Shown in pieces: positions 14,319-21,158 of a stretch of 22,423 nucleotides of DNA (its first letter is position 1; each line of letters opens with the position of its first letter). The notes under the pieces were generated by a model. The model saw nothing but the letters and a program-made list of their open reading frames with translations, made no database searches and had not been told where the DNA came from. The DNA comes from an uncultured Capnocytophaga sp. (GTDB taxonomy: Bacteria; Bacteroidota; Bacteroidia; Flavobacteriales; Flavobacteriaceae), in the NCBI RefSeq assembly GCF_938029845.1, contig NZ_CALHGG010000011.1:1-22423 (forward strand). The letters run 5' to 3'. The position numbers were made by a program, and so were the translations under genes.

Positions 14319-14346
14319 GTGATTAGTGGTTAGTGGTTAGTGGTTG
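14319..14346. repeat. Period-7 tract across the end of the DUF6892-like gene
   Basis: Four 7-mers: gtgatta, gtggtta, gtggtta, gtggttg. The final codons (TTNH, stop) of the 357-aa protein are made from this tract. Confidence 0.8.
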
Positions 14347-15403
14347 GTAAATTAATTGACTCATCAGCGAATGATATTCCTTTGCTCTTACATAAGTTTT
14401 TTACCTGCTCAGACATAAGGATAGCCGTGCCGTCAATGGTTTTTAGATTAGGCAGCTGAGAGATATCCTCCTCGGTAAGTGATTCTATGTCAAACACATC
14501 GTCCTCTCCATCCCAAAAAGGTATCAACTGTGCATATACTTCATTGCCTCCATCAAAATAGAGTTCTGTAACCAAAGCTACCAAGGAAGCGGGAATGGGC
14601 AAGTCTATAAACCATTTCTTTACCTCAGGAATCACTTCAAAGTAATACTCCTCTGGGTCTATGTCACGCTCGGTATAGTTTTCACAGAAATCATATACAT
14701 CAAACTTGGGTCTTAGTACCTCTTGGACATACATCAGTTCCTGTACAACAGCCAATTTGAAATTAAAGCTCTTAAACTGCACACATTTTTCTTCTGTCAA
14801 AGGGAAAGCCCACTTGTTGGGATCTTTCTCCTTACTTGAATCAACTTCATTGGGGATATAACTCACCTCGTAATCACGAAAAGGCATCACCTCTTGTGCT
14901 ACACGCCCCGCTATTGCTTTCTTAGAAAGGTCTTCAAGGTCATTACTTAGCTTTTCGGTATAGAGACAGCTGATATTCCAACTATCTAACGCTATATCAA
15001 GCCCGAACGAATCCATACTTTGCTCCTTGGAGATATAGGACAAAGGAGATTTTCCTGCTATGGTAAAATCCCCCGTAAAGAGTCCCTTAGGACGCAGGGC
15101 AAAATAATCAAAGGTTACCGTACGTTGCCAATCCTTATCCTCCGCTACCCTACAAGCAAGTGTGGCTAGGGTCCCGTCCTTTTTCTCAAAAGCATAAATA
15201 CCCAAACTGTCCCATAAGTACATAGCACTATAAGGAGAATCCTCTTCCGTTATGGGAGTGATCCGAGGTTTGCCTAAGGCTTCTGTAAGGCGAGACAGGG
15301 AAAACTCTAACAAAAGTTCGTTATTGATGAGCAGCCCTGAATCGCTAACGTCTATATTGACCTGCTTTTTTATTATTGACCCAAAAAGATTCTTTATATT
15401 CAT
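14330..15403 (-). CDS. DUF6892-like protein with N-terminal DUF7738-like region, 357 aa
   Basis: Cytoplasmic protein with no signal peptide. The N-terminal half (ELLLEFSLSRLTEALGKPR... AMYLWDSLGIYAFEKKDG... LFTGDFTIAGKSPL) resembles the DUF7738 pattern: a short scaffold with LGKP and WDxLGIY. The C-terminal half (FKSFNFKLAVVQELMYVQEVLRPKFDVYDF, EVIPEVKKWFIDLPIPASLVALVTELYFDGGNEVYAQLIPFWDGEDDVFDI) resembles DUF6892. Both names are from memory; function is unknown. It starts 11 bases after the stop of the 605-aa secreted protein gene. The 5' 105 bases are nearly identical to the broken copy at 17461-17589, which marks a cassette duplication. The last four residues derive from a period-7 repeat. 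Confidence 0.75.
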   Translation of the reverse strand: MNIKNLFGSIIKKQVNIDVSDSGLLINNELLLEFSLSRLTEALGKPRITPITEEDSPYSAMYLWDSLGIYAFEKKDGTLATLACRVAEDKDWQRTVTFDYFALRPKGLFTGDFTIAGKSPLSYISKEQSMDSFGLDIALDSWNISCLYTEKLSNDLEDLSKKAIAGRVAQEVMPFRDYEVSYIPNEVDSSKEKDPNKWAFPLTEEKCVQFKSFNFKLAVVQELMYVQEVLRPKFDVYDFCENYTERDIDPEEYYFEVIPEVKKWFIDLPIPASLVALVTELYFDGGNEVYAQLIPFWDGEDDVFDIESLTEEDISQLPNLKTIDGTAILMSEQVKNLCKSKGISFADESINLPTTNH

Positions 15404-15414
15404 AAATCACAAAA

Positions 15415-17232
15415 TTATTGGGCTTTGACCCAAAAATATTCGTTTTCTTTAGTAAAAAAGACATGCCATTGTCCATTGATTTTAAAGGCTTTTAGTGTGG
15501 ATAGGCTATTTTCGCTTGACATCTCCTCTACAGGGAAATACTGGTATAACAAGATACTTTCCCCCTTTAGAGCCTGTGTATCTTTGTCAAGGCGCTGCAT
15601 CTTGAGCCCTCTGAAAAAGCCATCATAATACTCATAAAAAGCCACAACAGACTCTTCGTCCTGCTCCATAATTCGGGTGTCATAGATATCATCCGGCGAA
15701 GATACACTATGCTTTTGGGAAGGAGAGGCAATAGAGTAGAAGTCAAAAGTATCATTAGCATCCATATCTCCATAATACTGCTTTTTCCCCCAGCTTAGAT
15801 AAGTAGTTCCCCACTCAAATTGCTTTCCTAAAAGGGTCTTTTCAAGTAGCTTGGTAGCATTGCACTTTAGGAAGTAGACTCCCTTTTCTGTTTTCAACTG
15901 AAATACAAAGTCATCTGTCGCTCCTATGGCAATATGTTGTGTGCGGTGCTCTAACTGCTTAGGATGCCCCAATAAAGGGTTGAGCGGTATCTTCCCCTCT
16001 ATCTTCCCTGTTTTAGTATCAAGCGTCATCACTTGAAACTCCTTTGTATCTATTTTTTGCACAAGGGAATACATACATTCAGCAGTGGTGTAGCACTGTA
16101 CTATTTTATATTCAATATCTTGATAATAAACCTTACGATAAGACCTGTTAGGCTCAGGGGCGACATCAGCAGAGGCTATCTGCTGGTAGAAGAGGGAATC
16201 ATTCACCCTTTTAGGAACATATTTTGCCCAAACAAAATGACTATTAAGCGTATATAGTGTATCATTTTGAGCATAAAAAGTCTCAAAACCAGTAGCATCA
16301 GGCTGCTCTTTCGAATAGATACGTCCTCGTTCTACTTTGTCATTTTGAACATCAAACACCAAGAGCTGTTCTTTGCCATACGAAGGATTCTGATGAAGAC
16401 TATATACCTTTTGGGTATCCTTGTCCAAGGCATAGAGCCTATAGTCAACAATATCTTTCTCAAAATTTTCTATATGGACAGGTAGGTTTTGCAGCATTGG
16501 ATAAGGCTGTTTTTGGAACCGTTGCCACCATTTCCGCCAATCTTCTTGGGTAGGCTTCTTGGGTAAGGGAACAATACTTTTTAGAAGATAGCTTAGTGAG
16601 CTTAACTTTTCTTGGGCTAACTCACTCATTAGCTCTTGTTCCTTATATTCCTTGGAACCTCCAACCATTTTCCCATCCTTATCCACTCCGTCCCAATGCA
16701 TTATTCCTATGGTAGTTACTTCTTGTTTGCTAGACAAAGCCTCTATCCATTGGGGGATATCCCGAAAGTCATCTCTATTATTAATCTCTCGATAGTAGAT
16801 AGGGATTCCTTTTTTGATTTTTTCCATAGGGGATAAGGGCAGTTCTTCAGGATAAGAGAGGGTTATTTTCTTGCCTTGCTCATCGGTATAGAAGGCTTTC
16901 TTAGTATAATAGACATCAGGCGCATTAGGAATCGGGAGTATCTCAAAAGAAATAGGGATATCGTACTTGTAGGTAATTTTGTCCCCAAAGAGAGGAATCA
17001 ACAAGATATGAGAAGTCCCCAACCTCTTAGCATCCAAGGGGCTGAGCTTAAGGAAATAGGCGCTATCCTCAAGAAAATATACATTGCCTTTCTCTAATAC
17101 AAAGAGTGCTTTTCGGATATTGCGATAGAGGTTAATCGTGCGATACTCCTGCTTGAACTCACCTGTAACTACGCTACCTTGTGCTAAAGCCGTACAGCAG
17201 AAGAAGAAAGTCAATATTATATATCTTATCAT
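15415..17232 (-). CDS. Secreted protein, 605 aa, unknown family (paralogue B)
   Basis: The signal peptide MIRYIILTFFFCCTALAQ is cleaved after ALAQ, and the mature part begins GSVVTGEFKQEYR. I do not recognise the family. The C-terminal two-thirds alternate short strands and turns with recurring D-T-x-T-G-K or D-K-D-T-Q-type segments (LYALDKDTQKVYSL, MTLDTKTGKIEGKI, MQRLDKDTQALKGES), which suggests a beta-propeller-like fold; this is an inference. It is homologous along its length to the 535-aa protein at 17601-19208, but carries about 70 extra residues around positions 130-215. No T9SS C-terminal domain or lipobox is present, so it is probably periplasmic. It forms a two-gene unit with the DUF6892-like gene, 11 bases apart. 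Confidence 0.75.
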   Translation of the reverse strand: MIRYIILTFFFCCTALAQGSVVTGEFKQEYRTINLYRNIRKALFVLEKGNVYFLEDSAYFLKLSPLDAKRLGTSHILLIPLFGDKITYKYDIPISFEILPIPNAPDVYYTKKAFYTDEQGKKITLSYPEELPLSPMEKIKKGIPIYYREINNRDDFRDIPQWIEALSSKQEVTTIGIMHWDGVDKDGKMVGGSKEYKEQELMSELAQEKLSSLSYLLKSIVPLPKKPTQEDWRKWWQRFQKQPYPMLQNLPVHIENFEKDIVDYRLYALDKDTQKVYSLHQNPSYGKEQLLVFDVQNDKVERGRIYSKEQPDATGFETFYAQNDTLYTLNSHFVWAKYVPKRVNDSLFYQQIASADVAPEPNRSYRKVYYQDIEYKIVQCYTTAECMYSLVQKIDTKEFQVMTLDTKTGKIEGKIPLNPLLGHPKQLEHRTQHIAIGATDDFVFQLKTEKGVYFLKCNATKLLEKTLLGKQFEWGTTYLSWGKKQYYGDMDANDTFDFYSIASPSQKHSVSSPDDIYDTRIMEQDEESVVAFYEYYDGFFRGLKMQRLDKDTQALKGESILLYQYFPVEEMSSENSLSTLKAFKINGQWHVFFTKENEYFWVKAQ

Positions 17233-17295
17233 TGTTCTTATAATTATCTTAATATACTTTTGTATATGTTATTATTTTGCTATGTTTTCAAATAG

Positions 17296-17312
17296 GTGAG
17301 ACAGTGTCTCAC
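17296..17312. promoter_or_regulatory. Perfect 17-bp palindrome in the leader of paralogue B
   Basis: GTGAGACA-G-TGTCTCAC: 8-bp arms around one base, lying 16-32 bases downstream of the -7 box at 17329-17336 and 64 bases before the ATG. It could be an operator just inside the transcript. The leader of paralogue A is about 60 bases shorter and lacks it. Confidence 0.4.
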
Positions 17313-17328
17313 ATATTCGAATGGAGGA

Positions 17329-17336
17329 CAAAGATA
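17329..17336 (-). promoter_or_regulatory. -7 box of paralogue B
   Basis: TATCTTTG on the minus strand. The surrounding 22 bases match those at the -7 box of paralogue A (TACCTTTG, 19251-19244) at 19 positions, so the duplication included the promoter. No good -33 TTG is visible because the terminator hairpin occupies that place. Confidence 0.5.
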
Positions 17337-17340
17337 ATGA

Positions 17341-17377
17341 AAATTCCCCTAACTTGGTAAGGGAGTTAGGGGAATTT
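17341..17377 (-). terminator. 14-bp hairpin terminator upstream of paralogue B
   Basis: AAATTCCCCTAACT (17341-17354) and AGTTAGGGGAATTT (17364-17377), perfect, with a 9-base loop. It follows the stop of the broken gene (17403) by 25 bases on the minus strand. T-runs flank both sides, so it may work in both directions. Confidence 0.7.
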
Positions 17378-17402
17378 TTAGAGAGAAGGAAAGATTACTT
17401 TC

Positions 17403-17589
17403 TTATAAAAACTTCTTAGCTTCGTTGGCAATAGCAACAATAAGCTCTCCACTAAAACTATTACTTAGTTGGCGGGTATGGAAGGGAAAACTCTAACAAA
17501 AGTTCGTTATTGATGAGCAGCCCTGAATCACTGAGATCTATATTGACCTGCTTTTTTATTATTGACCCAAAAAAATTCTTTATATCCAT
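17403..17589 (-). pseudogene. Broken second copy of the DUF6892-like gene, fused to an unrelated tail
   Basis: The ATG at 17589 opens a frame that matches the intact protein for its first 36 residues (MDIKNFFGSIIKKQ... LLLEFSL) and then changes to PYPPTK and a stop at 17461. Homology at DNA level ends at 17484. Past that point a different frame reads HTRQLSNSFSGELIVAIANE, AKKFL and a stop at 17403, which looks like the genuine C-terminus of another, unidentified protein. The remnant therefore joins the start of one gene to the end of another, out of frame. It sits 11 bases after paralogue A, as the intact gene does after paralogue B, and a terminator follows. Confidence 0.8.
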
Positions 17590-17625
17590 AAATCACAAAA
17601 TTATTCGGCTTTGACCCAAAAATAT
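17484..17625. repeat. Direct repeat of 15298-15439 (cassette duplication boundary)
   Basis: About 140 bases match 15298-15439 at a constant offset of 2186, with few differences in the first 130 positions. They cover the start of the DUF6892-like gene, the 11-base gap and the last codons of the secreted protein gene. Similarity continues at lower level into the two paralogues. Confidence 0.9.
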
Positions 17626-19208
17626 TCATTCCCTTTGACAAAGAAAGCATGCCATTGCCCATTGATCTTGAAGACTTTTAATGATTTTAAGTGTTTCCAT
17701 TCTTCCACTGGGAAATACTGATATAACAAGGTGCTTTCCCCCTTCAGTGCTTGTGTATCTTTATCAAGGTGTTGCATCTTTAGTCCGCTGAAAAAGCCGT
17801 CATAATACTCATAGAAAGCCACAATAGCATCCTTATCGTGTGCTATTTCTTTGGTATCATAGGACTTATCCCGCAAAGACACCCTATGCTCTTTGGAAGG
17901 AGAGGTTATGGTATAGAAGTCAAAGGTCGTATCGGAGGTTATATCTCCATAACACTGCTTCTGTCCCCAGCTCAGATAAGTAGCTCCCCTTCTGAAGTCT
18001 TTTCCTAAGAATATCTTTTCTATAAGCTTTGAGCCGTTGAATTTCAAGTGATAAACCCCTTTTTCTGTTCGCATCAGTATTGCAAAATTCTCTGCGGCTA
18101 TATAATAGCCCATATAGTTTTCTAATTCCTTAGGATTTCTCAGCAGTGCATTGACAGAGATAAGGGCTTGCGATCTCCCTGTTCGGGTATCTATAATCAG
18201 TAGCTGATATTCCTCTGTATTCCTCTTTCGGACAAGTATATACATATAATCATGGGTCGCGTAGGTATAACTCACACTATACCCCATCTCCTTGTCTGGG
18301 ACTTTAGCACAGGATTTCCCAACCTCCAAAGACCTATTAGCTAAAGCTATTTGCCTATAGAAGAGCTTGTCTCCCTTAGGTTCGGGTACATATTTTGCCC
18401 ATACAAACTTGTCTGTAAAGGTATAGAGGGTATCTCTCTCCACATAGAGTGTGTTGAAATTGTCCGCCTCAGGCTGCTCCCTTGCCCAAGTAGTTCCTCG
18501 CTTTACTTGGTTCTTCTGAGTGTCAAACATCAGTACCTGCTCTCCCCCATTGATATAGGCGGGTTTTACAGGAAGGCTATAGACCTTATGCGTATAGCTA
18601 TCCAAGGCATAGATCACCTCCATATTTATATTGTTTTCAAAAATCTCCTTATGTACAGGGAGGTCTTGTAGGATAGGAAGAGGGTAGTTTTGCCACTGCT
18701 CCCAGCATTTTTCCCAATCCTTCTGTGTAGGATCTTCAGGCAAGGGAAAAGGGAGTAAGCGCCTTAAGAACCACTCTTCTGAACTGAGCTTGCTCTGTGA
18801 AAGTTCATTGAAAGGTGTTGCATTTTTGTATGTTTCGGTTACTCGCTTTCCTGACTCATCGGTATAGGTAGCTTTTTTAGTATAATAGCCCCCTGACACA
18901 TAAGGTATAGGGTATAGCTCAAAGGTGATAGGTGTGTCATATATCAGATCAATTCCTCTGATAAAGGACATAACCCAAATGCGTTCCCTCCCCAGTATCT
19001 GGGCATCCTTGGGGCTGAGCTTAAGGTAATGCCCCTTACTATCAGGCAGGTCTATATTTCCTTTTTCCAATAGAAAGAGTACCCTTTGGATATTGTCACT
19101 AAGCCATAAGGAGTTGTAGTTCTGCTTGAACTCACCCGTAACTATTAGCTTTTGTGCCAAAGCCGTACAGCAGAAGAAAATAAAGAAACTAAGGATACAT
19201 ATTCTCAT
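17601..19208 (-). CDS. Secreted protein, 535 aa, unknown family (paralogue A)
   Basis: The signal peptide MRICILSFFIFFCCTALAQ shares the CCTALAQ end with paralogue B. The mature part starts KLIVTGEFKQNYNSLWL. Shared blocks include KLSPKDAQILG, DLPVHKEIFE, ALDSYTHKVYSL, FVWAKYVPEPKGDKLFYRQIA and, at the C-terminus, AFYEYYDGFFSGLKMQHLDK, the next residues being DTQALKGES and then LLYQYFPVEE and NEYFWVKAE. The block around DIPQWIEALSSKQ in paralogue B is missing here. The last 20 residues are nearly identical between the two, while the middle has diverged. Its partner gene downstream is broken (17403-17589). Function is unknown; a periplasmic beta-rich protein is likely. Confidence 0.75.
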   Translation of the reverse strand: MRICILSFFIFFCCTALAQKLIVTGEFKQNYNSLWLSDNIQRVLFLLEKGNIDLPDSKGHYLKLSPKDAQILGRERIWVMSFIRGIDLIYDTPITFELYPIPYVSGGYYTKKATYTDESGKRVTETYKNATPFNELSQSKLSSEEWFLRRLLPFPLPEDPTQKDWEKCWEQWQNYPLPILQDLPVHKEIFENNINMEVIYALDSYTHKVYSLPVKPAYINGGEQVLMFDTQKNQVKRGTTWAREQPEADNFNTLYVERDTLYTFTDKFVWAKYVPEPKGDKLFYRQIALANRSLEVGKSCAKVPDKEMGYSVSYTYATHDYMYILVRKRNTEEYQLLIIDTRTGRSQALISVNALLRNPKELENYMGYYIAAENFAILMRTEKGVYHLKFNGSKLIEKIFLGKDFRRGATYLSWGQKQCYGDITSDTTFDFYTITSPSKEHRVSLRDKSYDTKEIAHDKDAIVAFYEYYDGFFSGLKMQHLDKDTQALKGESTLLYQYFPVEEWKHLKSLKVFKINGQWHAFFVKGNEYFWVKAE

Positions 19209-19243
19209 AATGATTGCTATTCCTTGCTTATTTAAGCTAAGGG

Positions 19244-19251
19244 CAAAGGTA
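19244..19251 (-). promoter_or_regulatory. -7 box of paralogue A
   Basis: TACCTTTG on the minus strand, 35 bases before the ATG at 19208. The context resembles that of paralogue B. No clear -33 element was found. Confidence 0.45.
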
Positions 19252-19293
19252 ATGAAAAATCCTTTTTTTATATGCTATTTGAATAAAAATTCG

Positions 19294-19301
19294 TAACTTT
19301 G
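19294..19301 (+). promoter_or_regulatory. -7 box of pepD
   Basis: TAACTTTG fits TAnnTTTG; the leader is about 60 bases to the ATG at 19368. The only upstream TTTG (19278-19281) is 12 bases away, too close for a normal -33. The leader contains a small GCCT/AGGC hairpin near 19325-19336. Confidence 0.45.
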
Positions 19302-19367
19302 CTCGTCTTTATATTTAAGACAGGCCTCAAGAGGCTCGTTAAGTATTAACTTTCAATCTGTTTTATA

Positions 19368-20825
19368 ATGAGTACAACCATTAGAGAATTAGAACCAAAA
19401 GAGGTGTGGAATCGCTTTGCGGACATCAACGCAGTGCCTCGTCCCTCCAAAAAAGAACAAAAAATCACTGCCTTCATGGTGGATTTCGGTAAGAAACTAG
19501 GTCTTGAGACCACTTCCGATGCCTATGGAAACGTGATTATCCGAAAACCTGCTACGGCTGGATTGGAAAACAAGAAGCCTATCATCCTCCAATCTCACTT
19601 GGATATGGTATGCCAAAAGAACAATGACACGGTCTTTGACTTTGACAATCAAGGCATCGAAACTTATATAGATGGCGATTGGGTACGTGCCAAAGGTACC
19701 ACCCTAGGTGCAGACAATGGTATGGGCGTGGCTGCCATTATGGCTATTTTGGAAAGCAAAACCATTGCGCACCCTGCCCTAGAAGCGCTTTTCACCACCG
19801 ACGAGGAAACAGGTATGACAGGTGCTAAAAAACTTAGCTCCGATGCTCTCAAAGGGGAAATTCTTCTAAACCTTGACACGGAACTAGATACCGAAATAGA
19901 AATCGGTTGTGCCGGCGGAATAGATGTTTCCGCTTATTATGAGTACAAAGAGGGAGCTACCCCTTCCGATGTTGTGGCTTATCACATAGTGGTAACAGGA
20001 CTTTTGGGCGGACATAGTGGTATGGAAATCCACTTAGGTCGTGGCAATGCCAATAAGCTCATGAATCGTGTCCTCTTCCATCAATATGAAAAACATGGGC
20101 TACGCTTGGCACAGTTGCATGGTGGCGGTTTGCGCAATGCTATCCCTCGTGAGAGTGAAGCCATCGTAGTGGTACCAAAGAAAAACCAAGCAGCCTTTGA
20201 AAAAGAATTCAAAGAAAACGCTGAGCATATCTTCAAAGAACTACAACCCGTAGAAGCAAACCTTTCTATCTCCTTCAAGGAAACCAAAACTCCTGAAAAA
20301 GTGATGGAAGCCAGCGCACAAGTGGCTTTCCTTAGAGCAGTAGCCGCTGCTCCTTGTGGCGTATATGCTATGAGCCGCAGTGTAGAGGGCTTGGTAGAAG
20401 CCAGCAACAACGTTGCCAATATAAAGGTAGAAGCAGGTAAGATAGCTATACTCTGTATGACCCGTTCTTCTGTGGAAAGTAGTAAGCAGGATTTGGCACA
20501 TAGTCTCGCCGCAGCCTTTGAATTGGCTGGCTACCGAGTAGAGTTTACCGGAGCTTATCCAGGTTGGGAGCCTAACCCTAACTCTCCTATCCTACAAGTC
20601 TTGAAGAAAATCTATGTACGTCTATTCCAAGAAGAGCCGAATGTAGCTGCTATCCACGCAGGATTGGAATGTGGTCTTTTGGGCGAACACTTCCCTCACA
20701 TCGACATGATTAGTTTCGGACCTACGATTCTTGGTGCACACTCTCCTAACGAAAGAGTAAGTATCAAGTCTGTACAAAAATTCTGGAAATATCTTTTGGA
20801 AATCCTAAAGAATACACCTGAATAG
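19368..20825 (+). CDS. pepD: Aminoacyl-histidine dipeptidase PepD (M20 family), 485 aa
   Basis: Cytosolic di-zinc dipeptidase (carnosinase type, M20C) that splits Xaa-His and other dipeptides. Metal and catalytic residues are in place: SHLDMV (His77, Asp79), GADNGMG (Asp116), DEETG (Glu146 and Glu147), NLDTE (Asp170) and GAHSPNE (His458). The lid domain carries GLLGGHSGMEIHLGRGNANKL and RNAIPRE. The length matches the usual 480-490 aa. The start MSTTIRELEPKEVW is typical for the family. It stands alone: divergent from paralogue A upstream and followed by about 330 bases of repeat-rich non-coding DNA. Confidence 0.96.
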   Translation: MSTTIRELEPKEVWNRFADINAVPRPSKKEQKITAFMVDFGKKLGLETTSDAYGNVIIRKPATAGLENKKPIILQSHLDMVCQKNNDTVFDFDNQGIETYIDGDWVRAKGTTLGADNGMGVAAIMAILESKTIAHPALEALFTTDEETGMTGAKKLSSDALKGEILLNLDTELDTEIEIGCAGGIDVSAYYEYKEGATPSDVVAYHIVVTGLLGGHSGMEIHLGRGNANKLMNRVLFHQYEKHGLRLAQLHGGGLRNAIPRESEAIVVVPKKNQAAFEKEFKENAEHIFKELQPVEANLSISFKETKTPEKVMEASAQVAFLRAVAAAPCGVYAMSRSVEGLVEASNNVANIKVEAGKIAILCMTRSSVESSKQDLAHSLAAAFELAGYRVEFTGAYPGWEPNPNSPILQVLKKIYVRLFQEEPNVAAIHAGLECGLLGEHFPHIDMISFGPTILGAHSPNERVSIKSVQKFWKYLLEILKNTPE

Positions 20826-20852
20826 TGGTTAATGGTTAATTGTTAGTGACTA
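20825..20852. repeat. Period-7 tract directly after pepD
   Basis: Four 7-mers: gtggtta, atggtta, attgtta, gtgacta, starting at the last base of the pepD stop codon. Confidence 0.7.
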
Positions 20853-20857
20853 ATAAA

Positions 20858-20932
20858 ACTAACTGATTAGGATACAATAATAGACCTAACTAATTAGGTT
20901 ACAATAAACCTAATTGATTAAGACGCAATAAA
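20858..20932 (+). repeat. Three degenerate tandem repeats of about 24 bases
   Basis: Copies at 20858-20881, 20885-20908 and 20909-20932 share the pattern CTAAYTRATTARGNYRCAATAA. The copies diverge at the G/T-rich centre. The third copy runs into the inverted repeat that follows. Confidence 0.65.
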
Positions 20933-21012
20933 TTGCGTCTCTACAGAAGAATACGCTAATAAGGAATTATCTTAGCTAGCGTTGGGGTAGAGATGTGAGT
21001 TTATTGCGTCTT
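20920..21012. repeat. Nested inverted repeat, REP- or MITE-like
   Basis: The outer arms AAGACGCAATAAA (20920-20932) and TTTATTGCGTCTT (21000-21012) are perfect, 13 bp. Inside lie CTCTAC (20939-20944)/GTAGAG (20987-20992) and ACGCTA (20953-20958)/TAGCGT (20977-20982). The left arm is also half of a local palindrome, AGACGCAAT-aa-ATTGCGTCT (20921-20940). There is no ORF. Some similar GTAGAGACGC-type dispersed elements are known to me from other genomes, but copy number here is unknown. Confidence 0.65.
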
Positions 21013-21103
21013 AGAAAATTTAGTAAATAGCGCTTAACTATTAATTCACGTTATTAATTATTCACTGATATAAGTGCTGTATTATTAACACATTGATAAT
21101 TTA

Positions 21104-21124
21104 CAATTAACAATTAATAATTAG
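21104..21124. repeat. Short period-7 tract before the bamD promoter
   Basis: Three 7-mers: caattaa, caattaa, taattag. The stretch 21013-21103 is AT-rich, with a weaker 7-base pattern near 21034-21061 and no ORF. Confidence 0.5.
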
Positions 21125-21154
21125 TTGGAAGTATCAAAAAAATGCGTATCTTTG
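21125..21154 (+). promoter_or_regulatory. Promoter of the bamD-rpoZ-coaBC operon, nearly touching the start codon
   Basis: TTG (21125-21127), 19 bases, TATCTTTG (21147-21154), a full match to the Bacteroidota promoter. The ATG is at 21159, only 4 bases after the -7 box, so the transcript would have essentially no leader. Confidence 0.65.
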
Positions 21155-21158
21155 CCCA

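Noticed and set aside
15415..19208. Type IX secretion C-terminal sorting domain in the two secreted paralogues
   Set aside because: Both end in NEYFWVKA(Q/E) without the conserved sorting-domain motifs; only a Sec signal is supported.
20858..21012. Insertion sequence or transposase remnant after pepD
   Set aside because: No transposase-like reading frame was found in any frame; only short inverted and tandem repeats are present.
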